The notes below the pieces were generated by a model. The model had not been told where the DNA came from. It saw only the letters and a list, made by a program, of their open reading frames with translations, and ran no database searches. From the NCBI RefSeq assembly GCF_001279585.1, contig NZ_LGEC01000076.1:1-64000 (forward strand): 64,000 nucleotides of DNA, given 5' to 3'. Positions 1 to 7,585 of this stretch are shown piece by piece. This DNA is from Nocardiopsis sp. NRRL B-16309 (GTDB lineage: Bacteria > Actinomycetota > Actinomycetes > Streptosporangiales > Streptosporangiaceae). The number at the start of each line of letters is the position of its first letter. Position 1 is the stretch's first letter. The position numbers were made by a program, and so were the translations under genes.

Positions 1-99
1 ACCGTTCCCGTCGGCGAAGCTGCGGATGTAGATCTGGTAGACGGCGGCGCTGCGCCACCACTCCCCGCGCGTGGCCGGGGACGCGGTGCTGTGGGTCAT
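1..99 (-). CDS. GH13 alpha-glucosidase family, N-terminal fragment (partial)
   Basis: Only the first 33 codons lie in the window; the gene runs off the left edge. The start is the ATG read on the minus strand at 97-99. The fragment contains EWWRSAAVYQIYIRSFADGN, the first beta-strand signature of GH13 alpha-glucosidases, oligo-1,6-glucosidases and trehalulose-type enzymes (WW-x5-YQIYPRSF in the family). There is no signal peptide, so a cytoplasmic enzyme acting on imported alpha-glucosides is expected. The exact substrate cannot be judged from this piece. The 157 bases up to the next gene hold its promoter region; I saw no clear operator there. Confidence 0.85.
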   Translation of the reverse strand, partial: MTHSTASPATRGEWWRSAAVYQIYIRSFADGNG

Positions 100-256
100 C
101 GGGGCTCCGTTTCGTCGGGTCCGCGCGGTCGCTCGACCGCGACGGCGCACACCGTGGTGTACCCGCGACGGCGCCGCACCCGACCCGCGCGCGGCCGAAC
201 CCGCCCGCGGTGTCGCGGAGGGGTTCGGCGCCGTCTCCCTGCTCCCCGGACCCGGG

Positions 257-1144
257 CTACTTCCGGCGCCCGGCCGCCCACGGCATCAGTTCCCGGACCA
301 GCGGCTTGGACAGCGGGCGGCCCAGTTCGGCCAGTTCGGCGCAGCCCTCCGCCCCCAGGGCTGTGTAGGGGGCCAGCGCCAGGCTGTCGGTGATCTCCTC
401 GATCCGGGCGCGCCGCTGGGCGCCCACGGACGTCAGGGCCAGCTCGGGCCCCTCGGCCAGCCATCCGCTCTCGCGCAGTCCGTCCGCGGCCGCGTCCCAC
501 TCCTCCTGCGACCACTTCCGCAGCGTGCGGAGCATCTCCGCGGGCATGCCCCCACCCGCGGCCGCGTGCGTGACCAGGGCGTCGAGCCCGCTCAGGCCGG
601 CGGTGAGCAGCGCGGCGACGTGGCCGTCCCCGCGGTACTCGCGCAGCAGGGTCTGGGCGTGCCACAGCACGAGGTGGGGCTCCTCGGGCCAGGGCAGGGT
701 CGCGTGCGCCGCGTAGAGCGGGCGCCCGCTGACGTCGTCGGCCGCCGCCTCGGCGGCGCGGCGGGCCAGTTCGGCGGCGCGCGCGACCTCGGGCGACTCC
801 ACGACCGTGCCGAGGATCCGGCGCAGGGCGGCGTCGGCGGCGGACAGGCGGGCGGCCAGCACCTGCTCGGGCGCGGCCACCTCCCAGGCGCCGGGGATGG
901 CGGCGCGGACCGCGTCCGGGTGGAAGTTGAAGAAGGCCGCGGTGACGACCTCGGCCGAGGCCGCGCCCAGGGCCGCGGCGCGGGGCGCGAAGTACTGGGC
1001 CCAGCCCTTCAGCCCCAGGTCCGCGTAGGCCTCGGACGCCTCCGGGGCGAAGTAGATCATGCTGTGGTAGGGCTCGACGTGGGCCCACGCCCGGCGGGCG
1101 GCGGCGGGAGTGACCTCGTCGTGGACCGTGTCGATCCGGGGCAT
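257..1144 (-). CDS. SCO6745 (SalK-like) family protein
   Basis: The product has 295 residues, is Ala/Leu/Glu-rich and predicted all-helical, with no signal peptide or membrane segment. The N-terminal stretch with HSMIYFAPEA and the later WSQEEW and LTSVGAQRR segments match my memory of the actinobacterial SCO6745 family, which annotation pipelines also call SalK. The C-terminal half (about residues 190-275) reads like a winged-helix layout: LRTLRKWSQEEWDAAADGL followed by LTSVGAQRRARIEEITD. The ATG at 1144 has GAGAGGAAGGG about 9 bases upstream. The biochemical role of the family is not established; some members sit in natural-product clusters. Here it follows a GH13 gene on the same strand with no obvious functional link. 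Confidence 0.7.
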   Translation of the reverse strand: MPRIDTVHDEVTPAAARRAWAHVEPYHSMIYFAPEASEAYADLGLKGWAQYFAPRAAALGAASAEVVTAAFFNFHPDAVRAAIPGAWEVAAPEQVLAARLSAADAALRRILGTVVESPEVARAAELARRAAEAAADDVSGRPLYAAHATLPWPEEPHLVLWHAQTLLREYRGDGHVAALLTAGLSGLDALVTHAAAGGGMPAEMLRTLRKWSQEEWDAAADGLRESGWLAEGPELALTSVGAQRRARIEEITDSLALAPYTALGAEGCAELAELGRPLSKPLVRELMPWAAGRRK

Positions 1145-1480
1145 GGGCAGACCCTTCCTCTCAACGCGGACGGGGGTTCGCGCCCCCCGAAGTTACCGAC
1201 CGGCAGGTACGGCGTCAACGGCGCTCATGCCGGAGTCCGTGGTCACGCGGCTGCCGGACACCTGGGCCGGGGCGCCAGGACGAGGCGAGGGTCCGAGGCC
1301 GCCACCGGCCGGGAGCGCGACCAGACCGGGGCCTCGGGCACCGTCGGGCGGAACCCGGCGGCCGGGGTGCGACCGGTCACCGGCGCCGGGAACCGTTCAC
1401 GGCAGGCGCCGCCGCCAGCGGCCCACCGGCCAGGGTCGTCGCCGACCGGCCCCACCGACGAGCACACCGGGCGCCGTCCA
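1145..1480. other. intergenic, no gene seen
   Basis: No frame here has the G/C third-position bias of the neighbouring genes. The stretch holds the promoter region of the SCO6745-family gene (reading left) and general GC-rich sequence with several CCGGCC runs. I see no RNA gene or operator. Confidence 0.5.
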
Positions 1481-1532
1481 CCGGCCGGGACATCCGGCCG
1501 GGACCGCCACTGGCCGGGACATCCGGCCGGTC
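1481..1532. repeat. two copies of a self-complementary CCGGCCGG element
   Basis: CCGGCCGGGACATCCGGCCGG occupies 1481-1501 in an expanded form, and a near-identical copy lies at about 1512-1531, 29 bases further on. Each copy carries inverted GGCCGG/CCGGCC arms around GACAT and could fold as a short hairpin. The pair sits just past the 3' end of the broken cyclophilin-like gene, so it may act as a terminator, or it may be a small dispersed repeat. Confidence 0.45.
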
Positions 1533-1553
1533 GACGCGGCCTCGACGGGCTGC

Positions 1554-1972
1554 CTAGGCGCGGTCGACCCGGACGGTGTCGCCGTCGCGGACGACGGCCA
1601 GCACGCGGTGGTCGCCGTCCACACGGCCGAGCACGTTGGCGGCACTGGCGAGCCTGCTCTCCGCCCCTTGGGACAGCGGCGTGGCCCCGAACGACTGGGC
1701 GAGGGCGGCCCCGGCGAGCCAGCAGACCGCGCCCGGTTCGACGGAGTCGGTGGCGCCGTCCTCCCGGTCGGCCTGGACCGGGACGTCGAAGTAGACCTCC
1801 TCGCCCCAGGTGCCCGCACCGTCACCCGCCACCACCCTCAACGGACGCCTGCGGCGCAGTCCTTCCCGCGGGACGACTCGATGGGCAGCGCGGCCCACAG
1901 GTCCTCGGAGGCGGGGGTGCTGTCGAGGTCGGCGGTCACGGATCCGCCGCCCCAGGAGATGCTGATCCTCAT
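1554..1972 (-). pseudogene. cyclophilin-like fold protein, disrupted by a frameshift
   Basis: Two minus-strand frames each hold half of one protein of the cyclophilin-like family (related to the DUF3830 group). The N-terminal half starts at the ATG at 1970-1972 with MRISISWGGGSVTADL and runs to LWAALPIESS. The C-terminal half, in another frame, continues TWGEEVYFDVPVQ, the SFGATPLSQG segment and ANVLGRVDGD, ending at 1554. In intact relatives the PIES(S/T) motif is followed almost at once by WG(E/D)E(V/I)YF. Here 59 extra bases, not a multiple of three and containing an in-frame TGA, separate the two. The gene is therefore probably non-functional. A sequencing error alone would not explain the extra length. 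Confidence 0.75.
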
Positions 1973-2033
1973 GCCACCTGTGTATCGCGCGGCCGTGCGC
2001 GCTGACCCACCGGGGTGTCCATAATGCAGAGTT

Positions 2034-2056
2034 TTAATTCCGCTCAACGGAATTAA
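2034..2056. promoter_or_regulatory. AT-rich 9-bp inverted repeat, possible operator
   Basis: TTAATTCCG, a five-base spacer CTCAA, then CGGAATTAA form a perfect dyad. Such AT-rich symmetry stands out in this genome. It lies between the broken cyclophilin-like gene (leftward) and the rhamnogalacturonan lyase (rightward), about 120 bases before the lyase start. A binding site for a regulator of the lyase is plausible but not proven. Confidence 0.45.
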
Positions 2057-2114
2057 TCCAGCGCTCACCACGTCTCACGACAGCCGGAACGGTCATCAAT
2101 GCGAACGTTTTACC

Positions 2115-2133
2115 TTGACGGAAAGCGCTTGCC
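2115..2133 (+). promoter_or_regulatory. TTGACG promoter element with overlapping LacI-type operator
   Basis: TTGACG (2115-2120) resembles a -35 hexamer. It is overlapped by GGAAAGCGCTTGCC (2120-2133), a near-palindrome centred on a GC step with the AAGCGCTT core typical of LacI/GalR-family operators. The site precedes the secreted lyase gene by 40 bases, which fits substrate-induced derepression. The identity of the regulator is unknown. Confidence 0.55.
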
Positions 2134-2172
2134 ATGTCAGGTTGGTCTCCCCTGATACCAGGAGGTTGAACG

Positions 2173-4554
2173 TTGTCCCCCCGAACTTCGACCCGTCAGA
2201 ACTCCGCCACGAGATCCGTAGCCGCAGCTGTCGCTTCGATCGTTTTCATCATCACCGGCGCCACCACCGCCGCCTCGGCGGCGACCGCGCCCACCGCCCC
2301 GCAGGCCCCCGGCGGCCCGAACGGACCCGGCCGCGGCGGCCCCAAGGTCCAGCTCGAAGAACTCGACCGCGGCCTGGTCGCCGTCTCCACCGAGGACGGC
2401 GTCTTCCTCAGCTGGCGCCTGCTCGCGCACGAGGCCGCCGGCCACACCGCGACCGGCCTGGACGGGCCGGACTTCCACGTCTACCGCGACGGCACCCGCG
2501 TCGCCACCGTCACCGACAGCACCAACGCCCTCGACCCCGACGGCGACGCCGACTCCGAGTACCGCGTCGCTGCGGTCGTGGACGGGCGGGAGCAGGAGCC
2601 CTCGGCCACGGCCGACCCCTGGGCGCAGGGGCACCTCGACCTCCCGCTCAGCAAGCCCGAGGGCGGCACCACCCCCGCCGGCGAGGAGTACGAGTACCGC
2701 CCCAACGACGTCTCCGTCGGCGACGTGGACGGCGACGGCTCCTACGAGTACGTCGTCAAGTGGGACCCGACCAACTCCAAGGACGTCTCGCAGGTCGGCT
2801 ACACCGGCAACACCTACATCGACACCTACGCCCTCGACGGCACTCTGCTCCACCGGATCGACCTGGGCGTCAACATCCGCTCGGGTGCCCACTACACGCA
2901 GTTCCTCGTCTACGACCTCGACGGCGACGGGCGCTCGGAGCTGATGTTCAAGACCGCGCCCGGCACGCGCACCCTCACCTACGGCGCCGACGGCGAGGTC
3001 GCCTCCGAGGAGTACGTGACCATGCCCAGGGCGGACGTCCGGGCGGGCTACACGCACCAGGACGACTTCCGGATGAGCGCCGACGACTACTACGAGCACG
3101 TCGTCGGGATGTTCCAGGAGTGGCACGAGCACCCCGAGGTGAGCGCCGGGAACTGGCCCGCGACCCTGGAGGAGGCCTTCGGCCTCGAACCCGCCCACGA
3201 CTACCCCCTCTCGCGCACCGACGCCGAGGCCCTCGCCGACCACTTCATGGACGAGTACGCTCCCGGCCGCAGCGGGCGCAACCAGCTGCGCGAGTTCGAG
3301 GGCTTCGTCCTGGACGGCCCCGAGTACCTGACCGTGTTCGACGGCGAGACCGGCGCCGAGCTGGACACCGTCCGCTACACGCCCGCGCGCGGTGACGACG
3401 GCCTCCTGTGGGGCGACTACGCCATGAGCCGCATCGAGCCGGGCAACCGCGTCGACCGCTTCCTGGCCGGCGTGGCCTACCTGGACGGCCGGCGGCCCTC
3501 CGCGGTGTTCGCCCGCGGCTACTACACGCGCACGGCCGTGGTGGCCTACGACTTCAACGGCCGCAAGATCCGCGAGCGCTGGACGGCCGACAGCGGGCAC
3601 GCGCCCATGGACAACCCGTTCGACGACGCCCCGCACGGGGTGGAGGGCACCGACCCCGAGTACGGCACGCTGACCACCCAGGGCTTCCACTCCCTCAGCA
3701 CGGCCGACGTCGACGGGGACGGCCGCCAGGAGGTCGTCTACGGCAGCGCGACCCTGGACCACGACGGCTCCCTGCTGTACTCGTCCTACGACGAGATGCC
3801 GCCGGGGAGCGCCACGCCCGGGGAGCAGGGCAAGCTCGGCCACGGCGACGCCCTGCACGTGGGCGTGTTCGGTCCCGACCACGAGGGCCCGCGGATCTGG
3901 GGGGTGCACGAGGGCGGCAGATGGGCCCCGTACGGCTTCGCGATGCGCGACGCCGCCACGGGCGAGGTGCTGTTCGGCGGCTACACCGGTGTGGACACCG
4001 GGCGCGGCATGGTCGGCGACATCGACCCCGACCTTCCCGGTTACGAGGCGTGGTCGTCGATGCCGCCGGGCGACGACGTCGAGGCGGGGCTGTGGACCGC
4101 CGACGGCGAGTACCTGGGCACCGACACACCGGGCACGAACATGAGCATCCGCTGGGCGGCCGACATGACCACCCAGATCGTCAACGGGTCGGACGCCACC
4201 GACCCGTCCACCCCGACCATCGACGACTGGCGGCGCGGGACGCTGCTGACCGCCGAGGGCACCCGGACCAACAACTGGACCAAGGGCAACCCGGCCCTGG
4301 TCGCCGACGTGTTCGGCGACTGGCGCGAGGAGCTGCTGGTGCGCACCGAGGACGGTTCGGCCCTGCGGGTGTACTCCTCGACCGAGGTCACCGACCGCAA
4401 GCTGCACACCCTCATGCACGACCCGCAGTACCGGACCGGTGTCGCCTGGCAGCAGACGGCGTACAACCAGCCGACCTACCCGGGCTTCTACCTGGGGTCG
4501 GACATCGACTGGTCGAAGGTGGAGGTCCCGAGACCGCGCTACCCCCGGCGCTGA
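2173..4554 (+). CDS. secreted rhamnogalacturonan lyase, polysaccharide lyase family 11
   Basis: The protein has 793 residues. It cleaves the rhamnogalacturonan I backbone of pectin by beta-elimination outside the cell. Residues 1 to about 36 form an Ala-rich signal peptide ending near ASA-AT. The mature part opens with a fibronectin-like segment, followed by the PL11 beta-propeller. Ca-binding FG-GAP-like loops are visible: DVDGDGSYEYVVKWDPTNSK, YDLDGDGRSELMFKTAPGTR and DVDGDGRQEVVYGSA. The C-terminal GNPALVADVFGDWREELLVR block and the YNQPTYPGFYLGSDIDW ending are family hallmarks. The start is a TTG at 2173 with a perfect AGGAGG at 2160-2165, seven bases away. There is no carbohydrate-binding module. 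It appears monocistronic, controlled by the LacI-type site just upstream and closed by a hairpin at 4586-4614. Confidence 0.93.
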   Translation: MSPRTSTRQNSATRSVAAAVASIVFIITGATTAASAATAPTAPQAPGGPNGPGRGGPKVQLEELDRGLVAVSTEDGVFLSWRLLAHEAAGHTATGLDGPDFHVYRDGTRVATVTDSTNALDPDGDADSEYRVAAVVDGREQEPSATADPWAQGHLDLPLSKPEGGTTPAGEEYEYRPNDVSVGDVDGDGSYEYVVKWDPTNSKDVSQVGYTGNTYIDTYALDGTLLHRIDLGVNIRSGAHYTQFLVYDLDGDGRSELMFKTAPGTRTLTYGADGEVASEEYVTMPRADVRAGYTHQDDFRMSADDYYEHVVGMFQEWHEHPEVSAGNWPATLEEAFGLEPAHDYPLSRTDAEALADHFMDEYAPGRSGRNQLREFEGFVLDGPEYLTVFDGETGAELDTVRYTPARGDDGLLWGDYAMSRIEPGNRVDRFLAGVAYLDGRRPSAVFARGYYTRTAVVAYDFNGRKIRERWTADSGHAPMDNPFDDAPHGVEGTDPEYGTLTTQGFHSLSTADVDGDGRQEVVYGSATLDHDGSLLYSSYDEMPPGSATPGEQGKLGHGDALHVGVFGPDHEGPRIWGVHEGGRWAPYGFAMRDAATGEVLFGGYTGVDTGRGMVGDIDPDLPGYEAWSSMPPGDDVEAGLWTADGEYLGTDTPGTNMSIRWAADMTTQIVNGSDATDPSTPTIDDWRRGTLLTAEGTRTNNWTKGNPALVADVFGDWREELLVRTEDGSALRVYSSTEVTDRKLHTLMHDPQYRTGVAWQQTAYNQPTYPGFYLGSDIDWSKVEVPRPRYPRR

Positions 4555-4585
4555 TCCCGCGCCCCGCCCGAACCCCGCCCGCACG

Positions 4586-4614
4586 CGGCCCGCTCCCTCC
4601 GAGGGGGCGGGCCG
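4586..4614. terminator. GC-rich hairpin after the PL11 gene
   Basis: A 12-bp stem (CGGCCCGCTCCC against GGGGGCGGGCCG, one G-T pair) with loop TCCGA lies 31 bases past the lyase stop. It separates the gene from the Zur-type promoter. Confidence 0.6.
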
Positions 4615-4645
4615 CCGCCGTTCGCGGAGCCTCCCCGCATGGGTT

Positions 4646-4662
4646 ACGATAATGATTATCGT
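4646..4662. promoter_or_regulatory. Zur-type box (perfect 17-nt palindrome)
   Basis: ACGATAATGATTATCGT is a perfect dyad around a central G. Its GATAATGATTATC core matches the Zur/Fur-type operator pattern of actinomycetes, where the core TGAAAATGATTTTCA is known. It lies 24 bases before the CobW-like gene and at the head of three zinc-independent ribosomal protein paralogues, which are classic Zur targets. Repression under zinc sufficiency is inferred from site and context. Confidence 0.85.
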
Positions 4663-4685
4663 TTTCGAACTTGGGAGGATGGCCG

Positions 4686-5798
4686 ATGGAACCGCCGAGC
4701 TCCATGCGCGTGGCCGTGGTCTCCGGACTGCACCGCGCCGCACGCGCCCGCACGGTGGACGAACTGATCACGGCGGTACCGGGATCGGTGGCGGTCCACC
4801 ACGACTTCGACCGCATCGGCGAGGGCGTCGTCCTGCGCCTCATCCGGGACCGCTGGGGCCCGGTCGACCACAGCCAGGTCGAACTCGACCACCTGTGCGC
4901 CTCCTGCACCCTGCGGGAGGACCTCGTCCCGGCCCTGCTGCGCCTCAACGAGTCGGGCGAGCACACGCTGTGCGTGGTGGAGACCTGGGAGAGCATCGAA
5001 CCCCGGTCCGTCGCCGACGCCATCGCCTCCGAGCCCGCGCTCCACCTGGCCGCGGTCATCACCGCCGTGGACTCCGAGCGCCTCCTGCCCGACCTGGCCG
5101 GGCACGACGACCTGGGCGACCGGGAACTGGACATCGCGGTCGAGGACGAGCGCACGGTCGCCGAGGTCCTCGCCCACCAGATCGAGTACCCCACCGTGCT
5201 CGCCCTGCACGGGGAGCTCTACCGCGCCGAGGCCCGTTCCCTGCTGGAGCACCTCAACCCCGCCGCGCTGGTCGCCGCCCCCGACGCGGACCTGGCCGAC
5301 CTCACCCACGGCCGCTTCGACCCCGAGCACGCCGCCAACCGCCTCAATCCGGCCTGGGCCCAGTACGCCGACCGCCACGACTCTCGGGTGCGCACGCTCA
5401 CCTGGACCCGCAAGCGGCCCCTGCACCCCGCCCGGCTGCACGAGGCCCTGGAGCACATCGTGGCGGCCGGACTGCGCAGCCGCGGCCGGGTCTGGCTCGC
5501 CGGCCGGACCGACACCCTGCTGGTGTGGGACGCCTACAGCGACGCCCTCCTCCTGGAGAGCGGCGGGCCGTGGCTGGACGCCCTGCCGGAGGCCGCCATG
5601 GAGATGGTCTCGGAGTCGCGCCGCGCGTCCGCGCAGCTGGACTGGGACCCGGCCGTCGGCGACCGCCGCCAGCACCTGGCCTTCACCGGAGTCGACCTCG
5701 ACGCGGAACGCCTGGTCGCCCTCCTGGACTCGTGCCTGCTCACCGACGACGAGGCCGGTGAGCCCCTGCGTTCCGACCCCTTCGCCGACGCACTCTGA
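4686..5798 (+). CDS. CobW/COG0523-family protein with degenerate nucleotide-binding motif
   Basis: The product has 370 residues. COG0523 proteins are GTPases that insert or traffic metals, and those under Zur are thought to help zinc-requiring enzymes during zinc shortage. The fold signature is present: N-terminal MRVAVVSGL strand, HDFDRIGEGVVLRLI, a cysteine pair in LDHLCASCTLREDL where the family has CxCC, VVETWESIEP, and a CobW C-terminal domain from about residue 240. However, the Walker A lysine motif (GxxGxGKT) is missing: the loop reads SGLHRAARARTV. GTP hydrolysis is therefore doubtful. ATG 4686 is preferred because GGGAGG (4673-4678) sits seven bases before it; the upstream TTG at 4671 would overlap that RBS. 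It is the first gene of the Zur-type operon. Confidence 0.85.
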   Translation: MEPPSSMRVAVVSGLHRAARARTVDELITAVPGSVAVHHDFDRIGEGVVLRLIRDRWGPVDHSQVELDHLCASCTLREDLVPALLRLNESGEHTLCVVETWESIEPRSVADAIASEPALHLAAVITAVDSERLLPDLAGHDDLGDRELDIAVEDERTVAEVLAHQIEYPTVLALHGELYRAEARSLLEHLNPAALVAAPDADLADLTHGRFDPEHAANRLNPAWAQYADRHDSRVRTLTWTRKRPLHPARLHEALEHIVAAGLRSRGRVWLAGRTDTLLVWDAYSDALLLESGGPWLDALPEAAMEMVSESRRASAQLDWDPAVGDRRQHLAFTGVDLDAERLVALLDSCLLTDDEAGEPLRSDPFADAL

Positions 5799-5809
5799 GA
5801 GGTCCCGCC

Positions 5810-6067
5810 ATGCCCGCCGCACCCCGCCGCGCCGCCAAGCGCCCGGCCCCGCGCAAGTTCGCCAACCCCCTGGGCGACGCCGACCACGTCGACTACAAGG
5901 ACGTCGCCCTGCTCCGGAAGTTCATCTCCGAGAAGGGCAAGATCCGCAGCCGCAGGGTCACCCGCGTCACCGCACGGCAGCAGAGGCTGATCGCCGCGGC
6001 CGTCAAGAACGCCCGCGAGATGGCGCTGCTCCCCTACCCGTCCACCGCCTCGTCCAGGAACTCCTGA
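5810..6067 (+). CDS. rpsR2: 30S ribosomal protein S18, zinc-independent paralogue
   Basis: The 85-residue protein has the S18 core: CDS residues with DYKDVALLRKFISEKGKI, then RRVTRVTARQQRLIAAAVKNAREMALLPY. It lacks the cysteines of the zinc-binding S18 form, so it can replace that form in ribosomes when zinc is scarce. It starts 11 bases after the CobW-like gene with GAGAGG as RBS, and is followed 30 bases later by the L28 paralogue. Membership in the same Zur-controlled transcript is inferred from spacing and from the box at 4646-4662. Confidence 0.93.
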   Translation: MPAAPRRAAKRPAPRKFANPLGDADHVDYKDVALLRKFISEKGKIRSRRVTRVTARQQRLIAAAVKNAREMALLPYPSTASSRNS

Positions 6068-6097
6068 CCGAGGCCACACCACACAAAGGAGGAACAC

Positions 6098-6334
6098 GTG
6101 TCCCGTGTCTGCCAGGTGACCGGCAAGGCCCCGTCCTTCGGGAACGCGGTCTCGCACTCCCACCGCAGGACGCGCCGCCGGTTCGACCCCAACATCCAGT
6201 CGAAGCGGTACTGGCTGCCCAGCGAGAACCGCTTCGTCCGGCTCAAGCTGAGCACCAAGGGCATGCGCGTCATCGACGCACGCGGCATCGAGCGCGTGGT
6301 CGCCGAGATCCGTGCTCGCGGGGAGAAGGTCTGA
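6098..6334 (+). CDS. rpmB2: 50S ribosomal protein L28, zinc-independent paralogue
   Basis: The 78-residue protein begins MSRVCQVTGKAPSFGNAVSH and contains the SHRRTRRRFDPNIQ signature of L28. One cysteine remains in VCQVTGK, but the partner that would complete the CxxC pair is Thr, so the zinc ribbon is lost. This is the C-minus form known from Zur regulons. The start is GTG with a perfect AAAGGAGG a few bases upstream. The S14 gene begins one base after its stop codon, which indicates translational coupling. Confidence 0.94.
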   Translation: MSRVCQVTGKAPSFGNAVSHSHRRTRRRFDPNIQSKRYWLPSENRFVRLKLSTKGMRVIDARGIERVVAEIRARGEKV

Positions 6335-6335
6335 G

Positions 6336-6641
6336 ATGGCGAAGAAGAGCAAGATCGCGCGCGACCAGCAGCGGAGGATCGTGGTGGCGCGCTACGCCGA
6401 GCGGCGGGCCGAGCTGAAGCGGATCATCAAGAGCCCGCACACCGGCGACGCGGAGCGCGACGCCGCCTCCGCCGAACTGCGCCGCCAGCCCCGGGACGCC
6501 AGCGCGACGCGCCTGCGCAACCGGGACGCGGTCGACGGCCGGCCCCGCGGCCACCTGCGCCGCTTCGGGCTGTCCCGGATCCGCTTCCGGGAGATGGCGC
6601 ACCGCGGCGAACTGCCGGGTGTGACCAAGTCGAGCTGGTAG
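6336..6641 (+). CDS. rpsN2: 30S ribosomal protein S14, zinc-independent paralogue
   Basis: The product has 101 residues: MAKKSKIARDQQRRIVVARY at the N-terminus and GHLRRFGLSRIRFREMAHRG then GVTKSSW at the C-terminus, the long S14 form. The CxxC-x12-CxxC zinc-binding segment of the short S14 type is absent. The ATG at 6336 follows the L28 stop by one base. Streptomyces operons of this type also carry an L33 (rpmG) paralogue; I found none here. Confidence 0.94.
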   Translation: MAKKSKIARDQQRRIVVARYAERRAELKRIIKSPHTGDAERDAASAELRRQPRDASATRLRNRDAVDGRPRGHLRRFGLSRIRFREMAHRGELPGVTKSSW

Positions 6642-6796
6642 CGCCCCCGCGCGCCCGGCCGGGCCGGGGGCCGCGCCCGTGCGCGCCCCGGTCCCCACCC
6701 CGCGCGGCACGGGCCCGCTCCGGGCCTCGGTAGGCTCGATCCCCGCGGCGGGCGCCCCGACGGCCCGCCGGTCGAACGACAGCCCGAGGAGGCACG

Positions 6797-7585
6797 GTGC
6801 CCGGACACGTCACCGGACTCGACGTCCATCCCGTCAAGGGGCTGAGCGCGCAGTCCCTGGACGAGGTCGTTCTGACGGCCGGACACGGTTTCCCCCACGA
6901 CCGCGTCCTCGCGCTGGCCCGCCCGGAGGGCGGGTACGCGCCGGGGCTGCGCACGCCCCTGCCCAAGGACCGCTTCTACATGCTGGCCGTCGATGAACGG
7001 CTGGCCGGCCTGCGGACCCGCCTGGACACCGGGACCGGGGTGCTGCGGGTGTGGGTGCGCGGACACGAGGTGCTGGCCGCGGACCTGAACGACCCGGAGG
7101 GCGTGGCCGACGCCACGGCGTTCTTCGCCCGGGTCCTGGACCTGCCCGAGGGCACCCGCCCGGTGCTGGCCCACGAGGAGGGGCGCCGGTTCACCGACGT
7201 GTCGGTCTCCTCCGACGCGATGATGAACGCGGTGTCGCTGATCAACCTGGCCTCGGTCCGCGACCTGGGCGAGCGCGTCGGTGCCGAGGTCGATCCCCGG
7301 CGGTTCCGCGCGAACCTGTACGTGGACGGGCTGGCGCCCTTCGCCGAGCGCGACCTGGTCGGCCGGGAGTTCACGGTCGGCGGGGTCCGGCTGCGCGGCG
7401 TCCTGCGCACCAAGCGCTGCGCGGCCACCGAGGTCGACCCGGTGCGCGCGCGTCGGGACCTCAGCGTCCCCCGCCTGGTGATGGCCGAGTACGGGAACTC
7501 GGAGATGGGCGTGTACGCCGAGGTCGTGGCGGGCGGCACCGTCCGGCCGGGCGACGCCGTGACGATCCTGGAGGAGTCGCGATGA
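6797..7585 (+). CDS. MOSC-domain protein
   Basis: The product has 262 residues. MOSC domains bind the molybdenum cofactor sulfur carrier site or a MOSC-type active site, as in YcbX, YiiM and mARC, which reduce N-hydroxylated compounds. The N-terminal beta-barrel part opens VTGLDVHPVKGLSAQSLDEV with FPHDRVLALARP. The MOSC core has RRFRANLYVDGLAPFAERDLVG and the conserved cysteine in VLRTKRCAATEVDP. The start is GTG 6797 behind CCGAGGAGG. The stop overlaps the next start by four bases (ATGA), so the two proteins are translationally coupled. Together with that reductase it reproduces in two genes the MOSC plus 2Fe-2S ferredoxin architecture of E. coli YcbX. Confidence 0.88.
   Translation: MPGHVTGLDVHPVKGLSAQSLDEVVLTAGHGFPHDRVLALARPEGGYAPGLRTPLPKDRFYMLAVDERLAGLRTRLDTGTGVLRVWVRGHEVLAADLNDPEGVADATAFFARVLDLPEGTRPVLAHEEGRRFTDVSVSSDAMMNAVSLINLASVRDLGERVGAEVDPRRFRANLYVDGLAPFAERDLVGREFTVGGVRLRGVLRTKRCAATEVDPVRARRDLSVPRLVMAEYGNSEMGVYAEVVAGGTVRPGDAVTILEESR

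Noticed and set aside
2137..4743. A minus-strand open frame of 868 codons opposite the PL11 lyase
   Set aside because: Same reason: repetitive Val/Gly/Ala composition, no motif, and the plus-strand lyase is unambiguous.
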